Shown: positions 8,440 to 17,321 of the stretch, in pieces
How the letters are laid out: each line of letters starts with the position of its first letter
How positions within the stretch are numbered: position 1 is the first letter of the stretch
NCBI GenBank assembly: GCA_947452555.1
Contig: CANGDH010000003.1
Location: 186,001 to 250,000 of the forward strand
Length of the DNA: 64,000 nucleotides
From: Bacteroidota bacterium
GTDB taxonomy: Bacteria > Bacteroidota > Bacteroidia > Chitinophagales > Chitinophagaceae
Direction of reading: 5' to 3'
Translations under genes and position numbers: made by a program
The notes under the pieces: model-generated
The model's database searches: none
What the model saw: only the letters and a program-made list of their open reading frames with translations
What the model was told of the DNA's origin: nothing

Positions 8440-9092
8440 TATGATTGCATTTTAGTTCCAAAAGCTAAGTCACCTGCATCTCCAAGACCTGGTACAATAT
8501 AGCTTTTGTCATTTAGTATATCGTCAATGTCGCCGCACCAAATAGGAATATTTTTTCCAAATGCAGCTTCTACTGTTTCAATTCCTTTTTTACTTGCAAT
8601 TGCAACTGCAATATGAATTTCTTTTGGCTTTTGAGTTTTAGTAATTGCTTGGATTGTCTCTACTAATGAAGCACCAGTAGCTAACATAGGGTCAGCTAAA
8701 ACTAAAATTCGATTATTTAAATCTGGACAGCTCAAATAATCAATACTGATTTCAAAACTTCCATCCTCGTGATGTTTACGGTAGGCTGAAATAAATGCAT
8801 TGTCCGCTTTGTCGAAATAGTTCAACATGCCTTGGTGCAATGGTAAACCTGCTCTTAATATCGTTGCTAAAACGGGTTGTTCTACTAGTACTTTGGATGC
8901 ATGTTTACCAAGTGGTGTAGTAACGGTATTGATTTTACTAGCCATATGCTTACTCATTTCATAAGCAATGACTTCTCCTATACGCTCAATATTCTTTCTA
9001 AAACGCATTCTGTCATTTTGAATATTAACGTCTCTTAATTCTGAAATCCAATTACTTACCAAACTGTGGTTTTCGCTTAAATTATGAACCAT
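8439..9092 (-). CDS. upp: Uracil phosphoribosyltransferase
   Basis: Upp converts uracil and PRPP to UMP in pyrimidine salvage. The 217-residue product has the family length. It shows TILRAGLPLHQGML, the PRPP-binding loop ILVLADPMLATGASLVETI near residue 130, and the uracil-binding C-terminus YIVPGLGDAGDLAFG. It is a cytoplasmic enzyme. It lies 43 bases downstream of the adenine deaminase gene on the same strand, a sensible salvage pairing, and overlaps the EI24 gene downstream by one base. A TAGTTTTG box upstream suggests it can also be transcribed on its own. Confidence 0.93.
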   Translation of the reverse strand: MVHNLSENHSLVSNWISELRDVNIQNDRMRFRKNIERIGEVIAYEMSKHMASKINTVTTPLGKHASKVLVEQPVLATILRAGLPLHQGMLNYFDKADNAFISAYRKHHEDGSFEISIDYLSCPDLNNRILVLADPMLATGASLVETIQAITKTQKPKEIHIAVAIASKKGIETVEAAFGKNIPIWCGDIDDILNDKSYIVPGLGDAGDLAFGTKMQS

Positions 9093-9109
9093 GCTTTCCT
9101 ATTTTTAAT

Positions 9110-9117
9110 CAAAACTA
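9110..9117 (-). promoter_or_regulatory. Bacteroidota -7 box upstream of upp
   Basis: The minus strand reads TAGTTTTG, a full TAnnTTTG match, ending 17 bases before the upp ATG. It lies in the 43-base ade-upp gap, so it may be an internal promoter of the operon. No clear -33 element is seen. Confidence 0.45.
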
Positions 9118-9135
9118 AGTTTCTTCAAGGCAATT

Positions 9136-10770
9136 TTAAAATAATTTAAAACTGGTGCCATCAAATAGTCCTTTGTCGCTCAATTTTAAATGCGGAATTA
9201 CCAATAACGCCATAAAGCTTAATGTCATAAAAGGAGACCCTAGTGTGCTTCCTAGGGCTTTTGCCATGATATCTATTTGTGTGTAGTCTGCTGCAACTAA
9301 ATAAGGGTCTTTAGTGGTCATAAGTCCGGCAACAGGTAAGCCTAAAACTTTTTCTATCTCTTCGTTTACGCAGCTGATTCCGCCTTGTTCTTTAATAACT
9401 AAATTAATGGCTTTAACAATATCAGCGTCCGAAGCACCAACTGCAATTATATTGTGACTATCATGCGCTACAGTAGAAGCGATAGCACCTTTTTTAAATC
9501 CAAAATTTTTAATAAATCCAACTTTAGGAGCAGCTGTATAATATCTATTGTATACTACTATTTTCAATAAGTCATTATCCGTGTCTGATACTAAATTTCC
9601 ATCCTGGGTCTTGGGCTCCAGCCACAAACAGTTTGTAATTAATTGTCCGTCTATAGCTTCAATGACTGGTATCTTATTGTCTTTATTGGGATAGGTTTCG
9701 CTAGATAATTCAATATCCTTTGCAGTTATTAAAGCTGCATCAAATTGGTTTATTGCTTTTTCGTCGATAGGCTCAATGTATGACTTTCCGTTTTCTGCAA
9801 CCAATATGCCATTAATGTAAGTTTGTATTACTTCAAAAGCAACTAGGTCCTTAAGTACCACCAAATTTGCAGAATCGCCAATTTGTAATTTACCTGTCGG
9901 CAATTTATAATGGTCAACCGGATTAATACAAGCAGTTCTTAAAACATTAAAAGGATTAATTCCTTTTGCTACTGCACGAGCGCATAAAAGATTAATATGG
10001 CCTTCTAATAAACTGTCTGGGTGCTTGTCGTCACTGCATAACATGACCATTTTAGGGTGGTCGTCTATGAGTTCATATAATGCTTCAAAATTCTTGGCAG
10101 CACTTCCTTCTCTAATTAAAATTTGCATACCGAAAGACAATTTGTCTAAAGCCTCTTCTATAGTGAAACATTCATGGTCGGTACTAATTCCTGCTTGAAT
10201 ATACTTCATTGCATCCTCGCCTCTTAATCCTGGCGCATGTCCGTCTACAGGCTTCCCTATTTTATGTGCTGCAGCAATTTTTTTCATCACTTCCTCGTCT
10301 TTAAATAAGACGCCCGGAAAATTCATCATCTCACTCAAATAGTAGATATCTGGGGAAGCTAAAAGTTCGGCAACTTGATCACTATGTATTGCAGCTCCTG
10401 CTGTTTCAAATATGGTAGCAGGTACACAGCTTGGCGCACCAAAGAAAAAATGGAATGGCACTTTCTTTCCATTGTCAATCATATAATGCACTCCTTCCAC
10501 GCCACAGACATTCGCAATTTCGTGCGGATCACTAATGGTCCCAATAGTTCCATGCACTACCGCAAGTCTTGCAAACGAACTTGGAATCAACATACTACTT
10601 TCAATATGCACATGACTATCTATAAATCCAGGAATTAAATAATGATTTGGTGCGTCTTCACAAGGTTCTATTTGTTGAATTATTCCGTCTTGTATATGCA
10701 AAGCTGCAGGAAAAATACGTTTGCCAATGATATCAACGTACTGCCCCTTTATTGTGAAGGAATTGCTCAT
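9136..10770 (-). CDS. ade: Adenine deaminase
   Basis: This enzyme deaminates adenine to hypoxanthine for purine salvage. The 544-residue product has the expected length and the amidohydrolase metal site [14 protein letters not shown] near residue 50. It also shows the ade signature [18 protein letters not shown] and a C-terminal adenine-deaminase domain with [38 protein letters not shown] and the [14 protein letters not shown] ending. The start follows the DUF5916 stop by 10 bases, and upp lies 43 bases downstream. The three genes are probably cotranscribed. No riboswitch-like element is visible between them. Confidence 0.93.
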   Translation of the reverse strand: MSNSFTIKGQYVDIIGKRIFPAALHIQDGIIQQIEPCEDAPNHYLIPGFIDSHVHIESSMLIPSSFARLAVVHGTIGTISDPHEIANVCGVEGVHYMIDNGKKVPFHFFFGAPSCVPATIFETAGAAIHSDQVAELLASPDIYYLSEMMNFPGVLFKDEEVMKKIAAAHKIGKPVDGHAPGLRGEDAMKYIQAGISTDHECFTIEEALDKLSFGMQILIREGSAAKNFEALYELIDDHPKMVMLCSDDKHPDSLLEGHINLLCARAVAKGINPFNVLRTACINPVDHYKLPTGKLQIGDSANLVVLKDLVAFEVIQTYINGILVAENGKSYIEPIDEKAINQFDAALITAKDIELSSETYPNKDNKIPVIEAIDGQLITNCLWLEPKTQDGNLVSDTDNDLLKIVVYNRYYTAAPKVGFIKNFGFKKGAIASTVAHDSHNIIAVGASDADIVKAINLVIKEQGGISCVNEEIEKVLGLPVAGLMTTKDPYLVAADYTQIDIMAKALGSTLGSPFMTLSFMALLVIPHLKLSDKGLFDGTSFKLF

Positions 10771-10780
10771 TATGAAAAAA

Positions 10781-13000
10781 TTATAAATTAAACCAATAGT
10801 TAAACTTAAAAATAAGTGCTCTGTTTTTATTTTTAAATAAGGGGTCTGTGAAATAATTGTCTGTATATACTAAATAAAAATCACTCATTGGCTTGTATCG
10901 ATATTGTAATCGACTATTTACACTAAAATTATTACTCTGTGTATTGTATTGCATAAAAGTGGTCCAAAATAATTGGGTATTAAAATTATATTCCACTCTT
11001 GGTTGAATCAAAATTAAATCGGTGCTTCCGTATGGCTTAGGTAATTCAATGTGACTAAACTGAGTACGTATTCCAAAATTTAAATGAGGTTGTTTGCGTA
11101 AATTAAATCCAGCTCCAAAACCCCTTACAGTTCCATTATAAAATTGCCCCAAGGTAAATCCAAGACCGTACCCAAAAGATTTTCTAAAATCCGACATATA
11201 ACCAAGGTCAATTTGATTAAAACTATATCTCGTTGCAGGAATGGGAGTAGCATCGGTAAATGAAATCGGATATTTCAAATCCAATGTGGTGCTTGTTGCA
11301 TTTAATTGAATTGAGCTTGTATTTTTATATTCGGATCTAGCTGAAAGCCTTGTATTGCCTTCATTAAAGCTATTGTCAGGATTCATAACTAAATCTTGAT
11401 TTAATCCAATAGTTAATTTCCCAATTTTCCCTGAAGGCGGCATAGTGGTATACGATAAGTTTGCAAATAAGCTTTTAAATCCTAACCTAATGGTTGTATC
11501 TCTTACCGCGTCATAGTTATTAATTCTTTGAACATATCCCATATCTGTATAATAGTTCTTACCTACATTATTCACTAAAGTTACATAGTTCCAATGCTTT
11601 GAATTGGCCATAAAGCCAGTTTCAACATAGCTATCTTCCTTAGTGATCCCTTCTTTATAAGATTGATTATAATGTGTCCAAGAACCAAAAGTTCCTTTTG
11701 TATTGCTGTATTCAAATGATAAGCCAGCATTTCGGCCATATCGGTCTAATGGATTCTTTTTTGCGTCTGCCTCGGAAATAAAATTCTCTCTATTTAGGAA
11801 GTACGCTTTTAAAGAAGATCTTTTTAACACGCGCCTGTGCACTGTGAAAGCAGAAAAGTTTTCAGGAGAATAATTTCCCTGTCTTCCTGTTTGCATATTC
11901 ATCGCTCCAATTCTAGTTTGAGGGTCTAAATTCCCGGAAAGTCTAGCGCCAAATAATATTGGAATTTTATTGCCATCTTTATCTAAGCCGATAGTTCTAG
12001 AATAAAATGGTCGAATTGGAGGGATTCCAAAATCGGAAAATAAATCAGAATTTTCTAAGAAAAACGTCCTCTTCTCTGGCAAGAAAATATTAAATCTAGT
12101 TAGATTAGTTACTTGTTGGTCTACTTCCACCTGCGAAAAATCTGGATTTACTGTAAGGTCTAAATTTAAGGAAGAGTTTACTGCTACTTTTGCATCAAAT
12201 CCAGCAGTACCAGCTGTTTGCAATGTTTGTCCATTTTCCTTGTCTTCATTTCCATTGCCAGTTATATAAGGTTGAAAAATAATATTATTTTTACTCTTTG
12301 CTAAACTAGTAGGAAAATGCAAAATACCCATATAGCCCAAGTCATAGGATTTAAAATTGGTGGGAACTTTTGTCCAAGCACTATATTCGTTATGCTTAGC
12401 GTCAATCCTTAAAAAATTGATACCCCATTGTTTTTGATTAGGATCAAATCTTAATGACTTAAGGGGGATGGCAACTTCGGCAATCCAGTATGTGCCATAA
12501 TCTTTTGTAGCAGTGGTCCATTTGGTATCCCAACTCCAACTTGGTTTATCTATAAAGGAATTGGAAAGCTGGTCCTCCGATTGCACATTCAAAGCACTCA
12601 CTACAAAGAAGAATCCATTTGTTTTTTGATTTAGCGGGTCTAACATAACTGCGACACCATCGCCTCCATCATGTCCAATATCCCTTTTTAAACTTTGTTC
12701 TACTGCAGTGCCACTATCATATACCTTAAAACCAAAGTATATATTTTTATCATCGTAGGTTAATCTAACTTCTGTTTTGCGCTGGGATTCTCCAATATCA
12801 TTTGGGTATTTTTTATGAAAGTCTTTTGCAAGTTCTGCGATCGCCCAAACGGGCTCGTCTAAAATACCATCAATTTTTATTTGTTCAGTAGTAGGTTTAA
12901 TATTCAACTGAAAATTTTTCTGATACTCAGTCATTGCTTGAGCGTCTAATAAACGGGGAGATATTAAGAGAAGAAGGACGAAAAATGTTGCAATGCGCAT
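10781..13000 (-). CDS. DUF5916 outer-membrane barrel protein with CBM9-like domain
   Basis: The 739-residue precursor has a cleavable signal peptide ending near LLDAQA. An N-terminal CBM9-like beta-sandwich ([15 protein letters not shown] through about residue 230) follows. The rest is DUF5916, rich in alternating aromatic and polar strands and ending in aromatic KFNYWFNL, as expected for an outer-membrane beta-barrel. [20 protein letters not shown] and FFLENSDLF are typical DUF5916 motifs. The function of the family is not established; sugar or polymer binding is inferred only from the CBM9-like fold. It is the first gene of the probable ade-upp-comEC operon. Confidence 0.85.
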   Translation of the reverse strand: MRIATFFVLLLLISPRLLDAQAMTEYQKNFQLNIKPTTEQIKIDGILDEPVWAIAELAKDFHKKYPNDIGESQRKTEVRLTYDDKNIYFGFKVYDSGTAVEQSLKRDIGHDGGDGVAVMLDPLNQKTNGFFFVVSALNVQSEDQLSNSFIDKPSWSWDTKWTTATKDYGTYWIAEVAIPLKSLRFDPNQKQWGINFLRIDAKHNEYSAWTKVPTNFKSYDLGYMGILHFPTSLAKSKNNIIFQPYITGNGNEDKENGQTLQTAGTAGFDAKVAVNSSLNLDLTVNPDFSQVEVDQQVTNLTRFNIFLPEKRTFFLENSDLFSDFGIPPIRPFYSRTIGLDKDGNKIPILFGARLSGNLDPQTRIGAMNMQTGRQGNYSPENFSAFTVHRRVLKRSSLKAYFLNRENFISEADAKKNPLDRYGRNAGLSFEYSNTKGTFGSWTHYNQSYKEGITKEDSYVETGFMANSKHWNYVTLVNNVGKNYYTDMGYVQRINNYDAVRDTTIRLGFKSLFANLSYTTMPPSGKIGKLTIGLNQDLVMNPDNSFNEGNTRLSARSEYKNTSSIQLNATSTTLDLKYPISFTDATPIPATRYSFNQIDLGYMSDFRKSFGYGLGFTLGQFYNGTVRGFGAGFNLRKQPHLNFGIRTQFSHIELPKPYGSTDLILIQPRVEYNFNTQLFWTTFMQYNTQSNNFSVNSRLQYRYKPMSDFYLVYTDNYFTDPLFKNKNRALIFKFNYWFNL

Positions 13001-13124
13001 GTATGATATTTATCATGCAAATATCTAACAAGTCGGGCATAAAAACGGAATAATAGGCTCAAAAATGCGCTATTAATTGACAAGCGGCTTTTGTTATACT
13101 ATTGAATTCTCCTTATATAAATAA

Positions 13125-13802
13125 TTAATCCTTCAGTAAATCAGGTCTTCTTTTTTTTGTTCTATCTAATGCCTGTTCCTGTCTCCACACGTCTACTTTT
13201 TTAGGATCTCCTGTTAGTAAAACAGGTGGTACAGGAATACCTCTAAATTCCGCAGGTCTTGAATACACGGGAGGCGCTAGTAAATTGTCTTGAAAGGAGT
13301 CAGTTAAAGCAGATGTCTCGTCATTCAAGACGCCCGGTATAATTCTCCCTATAGCGTCAATAATTACAGCAGCGGCTAATTCGCCTCCGCTTAATACATA
13401 ATCACCAATGGAAATTTCTTGTGTAACATATAAGTCTCGGATACGTTGGTCAATTCCTTTATAATGCCCGCAAATAATTAAAATCCTATTTTTTAAAGAC
13501 AAACTGTTCGCGTCTTTTTGCTCAAATGTTTTACCGTCTGGTGTTACGAAAATAATTTCGTCAAATTTTCCTTCTAATTGCAATTCGTCAATTGCATTGG
13601 CCAATGGCTCACACATCATAACCATTCCAGCGCCGCCGCCATATTGATAGTCGTCTATTTGGCCATGCTTATTAATGGCCCACTTTCTTAATGAATGGGT
13701 TTTAATAGTCAATATGCCACGCTCCTGAGCACGCTTCATAATACTATGTTCAAAAGGGCTAGTTAATAGTTCCGGGACTGCTGATAAAATTTCGATGATC
13801 AT
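13125..13802 (-). CDS. trmD: tRNA (guanine-37-N1)-methyltransferase
   Basis: TrmD methylates G37 of tRNAs that read codons starting with C or with G at the wobble-adjacent place, preventing frameshifts. The 225-residue product begins IIEILSAVPELLTSPFEHSI and contains YGGGAGMVM. The trefoil-knot SAM site follows with IICGHYKGIDQRI, IGDYVLSGGELAA and the substrate-binding segment RPAEFRGIPVPPVLLTGDPKKVDVWR. It is not next to rpsP-rimM, which lie about 7 kb away on the other strand, although the three are clustered in many bacteria. A TAACTTTG box seven bases upstream overlaps the end of the S4 gene. Confidence 0.95.
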   Translation of the reverse strand: MIIEILSAVPELLTSPFEHSIMKRAQERGILTIKTHSLRKWAINKHGQIDDYQYGGGAGMVMMCEPLANAIDELQLEGKFDEIIFVTPDGKTFEQKDANSLSLKNRILIICGHYKGIDQRIRDLYVTQEISIGDYVLSGGELAAAVIIDAIGRIIPGVLNDETSALTDSFQDNLLAPPVYSRPAEFRGIPVPPVLLTGDPKKVDVWRQEQALDRTKKRRPDLLKD

Positions 13803-13809
13803 ATTGCAA

Positions 13810-13817
13810 CAAAGTTA
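13810..13817 (-). promoter_or_regulatory. Bacteroidota -7 box for trmD, inside the end of the S4 gene
   Basis: The minus strand reads TAACTTTG, a full match, seven bases before the trmD ATG. It overlaps the stop codon of the upstream S4-domain gene (13815-13817). trmD may therefore be transcribed separately with almost no leader. Confidence 0.45.
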
Positions 13818-14213
13818 ATCCAAAAAATCGCCTAATTCACGTCTATCTTTTTTAGTAGGCCTTCCAATTTTACTTAAGCGCTTTCCTGTTTGGAAAGTGG
13901 CTGCAACTTGCCTCACTCTTTCTAATTCCTCAATAGGAGTAAGGTCTTGGTAGAAATTAACGGCTTCTACATAAGCTAAACGATGGTCTAGTACTGCAGT
14001 AACTTGTATGGTCCAGTTTTTATGTTCTGTTCGAACATCGTATTGGTCACCTACTACTACATTTCTAGAAGCTTTTACACTTTCCCCTTTTATTTTAACA
14101 CGTCCTTTGTCAATAGCTTCCGTTGCTTGACTTCTTGTTTTGTAAAGTCGAATAGACCACAAGTATTTATCAAGCCTTACTTTCTCTTTTATGGTTGCAA
14201 CCGAATTTGCCAT
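13815..14213 (-). CDS. S4-domain RNA-binding protein (Hsp15/RqcP-like)
   Basis: This 132-residue protein has one S4 RNA-binding domain near the N-terminus: VRLDKYLWSIRLYKTRSQATEAIDKGRVKIKGESVKAS, residues about 12-50, quoted here in separate motif sense only. A basic C-terminal tail follows (GRPTKKDRREL). The architecture matches Hsp15 and RqcP, which act on stalled 50S subunits carrying peptidyl-tRNA. Which of the two roles applies cannot be decided here. The start is three bases after the stop of the upstream M20 peptidase gene, so the two are probably coupled. Confidence 0.8.
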   Translation of the reverse strand: MANSVATIKEKVRLDKYLWSIRLYKTRSQATEAIDKGRVKIKGESVKASRNVVVGDQYDVRTEHKNWTIQVTAVLDHRLAYVEAVNFYQDLTPIEELERVRQVAATFQTGKRLSKIGRPTKKDRRELGDFLD

Positions 14214-14216
14214 TGA

Positions 14217-15584
14217 TTATTTTTTTTCAGTGAAGTACTGATGGAAATAAGGGATTGTTTCAATGCCTTTGTAGAAATTGACAATATCATATTTCTCATT
14301 CGGGCTATGTAAATTATCACTATCCAGCCCAAATCCCATAAATACAATTTTCAAACCAAGTTCTTGTTCAAACAGAGCACAAATAGGAATACTTCCTCCG
14401 CCTCTTACTGGAATTGGCGCTTTGCCAAAAGTAGTAGTTATTGCTTTTGCTGCACTTTGATATTCATGAGAGTCAATAGGTGTAATATAAGGTTCTCCAC
14501 CATGATGCTCAAATGCATTCACAGTAATATTTGCTGGTGCAATTTTTTTGAAATGTTCCAATACCATCTCTGTAATTTTTGCGGAAGACTGATTAGGCAC
14601 TAAACGACAGGATATTTTAGCAAATGCTTTTGATGGCAAAACTGTTTTAGCTCCTTCGCCAATATAACCTCCCCAAATTCCATTCACTTCTAATGTTGGA
14701 CGTATGCCTGTTCTTTCATTCGTGCTATATCCTTTCTCACCCCAAACTTCTTTGATACCTAGGTCCTCCTTAAATTCGTTTAAATCAAATGGCGCTTCTG
14801 CCATTTTTTTACGTTCAGCGTCGGTTGACTCAATTACATCATCATAAAAACCTGGTATAGTAATATGATTATTCTCGTCGTGACAAGAAGCAATCATTTT
14901 AGATAAAATGGTTATTGGATTAGCAACTGCTCCTCCATAAACGCCACTATGTAAGTCTCTATTAGGGCCTGTTATTTCTATCTCTATGTAGCTTAAACCT
15001 CTTACACCAATGTCAATAGAAGGATTCTCCATGCTAATCATGGCAGTGTCACTTATTAAAATAACATCTGCTTTTAATAAATCATGATGTGATTTTACAA
15101 AGGTGGCTAAATTAGGACTTCCGATTTCCTCTTCTCCTTCTATAATGAATTTAATATTCGTTTTTAAAGTGTTGGTTTTTGACATAATCTCTAATGCCTT
15201 TACATGCATATAAAACTGCCCTTTGTCGTCACATGAACCACGTGCAAATATTTTTCCGTCAATGATTGTGGGATCGAATGGAGCACTATTCCAAAGTTCT
15301 AATGGGTCTGCAGGTTGAACGTCGTAATGGCCGTAAACCAAAACAGTTGGAAGGGCATTGTCTACCACTATTTCTCCATAAACTATTGGATGACCTGCTG
15401 TTTCATATATTTTTGTAGTTGTCGCTCCTGCTTCCTGCAATGACTTTTCTACAGCATTTGCACAAGTAATCATATCGTCATTATTTTCACTCTTTGCACT
15501 TATGCTAGGAATGCGCAATAATGCTAATAGTTCTGCTAAAAATCTTTCTTTATTGGCTTCTTGATACTCTTTCCACTCTTTCAT
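14217..15584 (-). CDS. M20 family metallodipeptidase
   Basis: This 455-residue cytoplasmic peptidase belongs to the M20/M25/M40 family. The metal ligands and catalytic residues are visible in order: VYGHYDVQPADP (ligand His and catalytic Asp), ARGSCDDKGQ (bridging Asp), IIEGEEEIGSP (general base Glu followed by a Glu ligand), LISDTAM, and a C-terminal HSPNEKY (last His ligand). A dimerisation domain lies between about residues 200 and 320, with GPNRDLHSGVYGG. It most resembles dipeptidases acting on Xaa dipeptides; exact specificity is not visible. It sits 10 bases downstream of the CDF transporter gene. Confidence 0.9.
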   Translation of the reverse strand: MKEWKEYQEANKERFLAELLALLRIPSISAKSENNDDMITCANAVEKSLQEAGATTTKIYETAGHPIVYGEIVVDNALPTVLVYGHYDVQPADPLELWNSAPFDPTIIDGKIFARGSCDDKGQFYMHVKALEIMSKTNTLKTNIKFIIEGEEEIGSPNLATFVKSHHDLLKADVILISDTAMISMENPSIDIGVRGLSYIEIEITGPNRDLHSGVYGGAVANPITILSKMIASCHDENNHITIPGFYDDVIESTDAERKKMAEAPFDLNEFKEDLGIKEVWGEKGYSTNERTGIRPTLEVNGIWGGYIGEGAKTVLPSKAFAKISCRLVPNQSSAKITEMVLEHFKKIAPANITVNAFEHHGGEPYITPIDSHEYQSAAKAITTTFGKAPIPVRGGGSIPICALFEQELGLKIVFMGFGLDSDNLHSPNEKYDIVNFYKGIETIPYFHQYFTEKK

Positions 15585-15594
15585 AATCTTATTT

Positions 15595-16578
15595 TTATAA
15601 TTGATGTTTTAAATTGGATAAAACATTTTCCAAATCCCAGTTTAATTTTTGCAAAAAGGGGGCCTTCCTTTTTTCACAACCTTCTATGGTGCATATTGGG
15701 CAACTAAATGGCATACAGCCATCGGTGTGCACAAAAAACTCAACACTGTCTCCAAATTTTTTTTGAATTAATTTAGTAAAATCGTCCACGGCAAAATGTG
15801 CTTCGTTGACATTATAATACCAAGGCACTGTCAAGTGACAGTCAATATGCATTAGTGCGCCATATTTAATCACTCTTAAGTTATGTAAGTCAATCCAGTT
15901 TGCATTACGAGTTTGATTAATCTCTTGAATTACTTCTTCTAATAAAGCCATATCGGCTTCGTCCATAATCCCTGCTAATGATTCGCGAATTATTTTATAA
16001 CCGTTATAGATAATCCAAATACCCATTATGATTGCTACGATGGCATCAATCTTATTATACCCGGTAAGCAAAACTAAGCCTATACCAATGGCAATAGCGA
16101 AAGTGGTAAAGCTATCTATCAATAAATGTTGGCCACTTGAAACTAATGCCAAGGACTTATTTTTTCTACCAATTTTTTTGGCAAGAAAACCTGCTATTAA
16201 ATTAAGGATGGCAGTAGATAATAAAACCCAGATACCATTATCTAAATCATGCAGCGTAGTGGGCTCGAAAAAAGTAATAACAGATTCGTATAAAATTATA
16301 AAGCCAGCTGTAATAATCAAACTGCCTTCGAATGCTGCAGAAATAAATTCAGCCTTGCCGTGTCCATAGGGATGTTCTTTGTCCTTAGGTTTCGAAGCTA
16401 CATATAAGCTGTATAAACCGATAATGCCTGCCAATACGTTCACGATACTTTCCAATGCATCTGACAAAACAGACAATGAATGCGTCATAAAATAAGCCAC
16501 AAATTTGAGCACAAATAAAACAATGCTCAATGTGGTTACAAAAAACTGGATCTTTAAATTCTGCTTTGCTGATTGCAC
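15595..16578 (-). CDS. Cation diffusion facilitator (CDF) metal transporter with C-terminal cysteine cluster
   Basis: The 327-residue protein has six hydrophobic segments and a cytoplasmic C-terminal domain, the CDF pattern. HPYGHGKAEF between TM2 and TM3 is a strong family signature, and TM5 carries the usual HxxxD (HLLID). In TM2 the HxxxD or DxxxD pair is E43xxxN47 by my hand alignment, so metal choice may be unusual. After the normal C-terminal domain there is a short extension with Cys288, Cys293, Cys296 and Cys301, able in principle to bind a metal. It sits between the M20 peptidase and superoxide dismutase genes, eight bases after the latter. Efflux of Zn, Fe or Mn is inferred from the family only. 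Confidence 0.85.
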   Translation of the reverse strand: MQSAKQNLKIQFFVTTLSIVLFVLKFVAYFMTHSLSVLSDALESIVNVLAGIIGLYSLYVASKPKDKEHPYGHGKAEFISAAFEGSLIITAGFIILYESVITFFEPTTLHDLDNGIWVLLSTAILNLIAGFLAKKIGRKNKSLALVSSGQHLLIDSFTTFAIAIGIGLVLLTGYNKIDAIVAIIMGIWIIYNGYKIIRESLAGIMDEADMALLEEVIQEINQTRNANWIDLHNLRVIKYGALMHIDCHLTVPWYYNVNEAHFAVDDFTKLIQKKFGDSVEFFVHTDGCMPFSCPICTIEGCEKRKAPFLQKLNWDLENVLSNLKHQL

Positions 16579-16585
16579 TTAGAAA

Positions 16586-17317
16586 TTATTTTGAAGTAGT
16601 AGCGGCTGTGTATCTTTTTTGTACTAATTCCCAGTTCACTAAGTTCCACCAGTTATTAATATAGTCAGGTCTTTTGTTTTGATATTTCAAGTAATAAGCA
16701 TGCTCCCAAACGTCAATACCTAAAATTGGGAAACCTTTTGTTTCCGCAATATCCATTAAAGGATTGTCTTGATTAGGGGTAGAACAAACTGCTAAACTGC
16801 CATCTGTCTTTACAATCAACCATGCCCAACCACTCCCAAATCTTGCTTTAGTAGCATCTGAAAAAGCGGTTTGAAAATTAGCAAAAGATCCGAATTGTTT
16901 TTGGATAGCGTCTGCCACAGTTCCTGATGGAGCTGTTGAAGGAGCGGGCTTCATTAACTGCCAAAATAGTTCATGATTATAATGACCGCCTGCATTATTT
17001 CTCATTTTAACGGAGTACTTAGAAATATTTTTTAGTAGGTCTGTCAAGTTTGTATTTGCCGTGTCCACTTTTTCAGCCACACAAGCTTCTGCTAAATTCT
17101 TTGCATATGCTGCAGCATGTTTTGTGTAGTGAATTTCCATAGTCATAGTATCAATAAAAGGTTCTAATGCATTGTATGCATAAGGAAGCGCTTGTTGTTG
17201 ATATTCAGTAATAGAAAATGGAGCCAATTTTGTGATCAAGGGCATAGTTGCAATAGCAATACCTGCTTTACCAGAATTCTTTAAAAACTGGCGACGATTT
17301 TGTGGTTGACTTGACAT
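16586..17317 (-). CDS. Fe/Mn superoxide dismutase with Tat signal
   Basis: The 243-residue precursor begins with NRRQFLKNSGKAGIAIATM, a twin-arginine signal, so the folded enzyme is predicted to be exported. The mature part shows all Fe/Mn SOD landmarks: MEIHYTKHAAAY (first His ligand plus the gateway His and Tyr), GGHYNHELFW (second ligand), NQDNPLMD with the Mn-type Gln position, and DVWEHAYYLKYQ (Asp and His ligands). It converts superoxide to hydrogen peroxide and oxygen. The metal cannot be settled by eye. It lies four bases after the LptF/G permease gene and just before the CDF transporter gene. Confidence 0.92.
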   Translation of the reverse strand: MSSQPQNRRQFLKNSGKAGIAIATMPLITKLAPFSITEYQQQALPYAYNALEPFIDTMTMEIHYTKHAAAYAKNLAEACVAEKVDTANTNLTDLLKNISKYSVKMRNNAGGHYNHELFWQLMKPAPSTAPSGTVADAIQKQFGSFANFQTAFSDATKARFGSGWAWLIVKTDGSLAVCSTPNQDNPLMDIAETKGFPILGIDVWEHAYYLKYQNKRPDYINNWWNLVNWELVQKRYTAATTSK

Positions 17318-17321
17318 AGTA

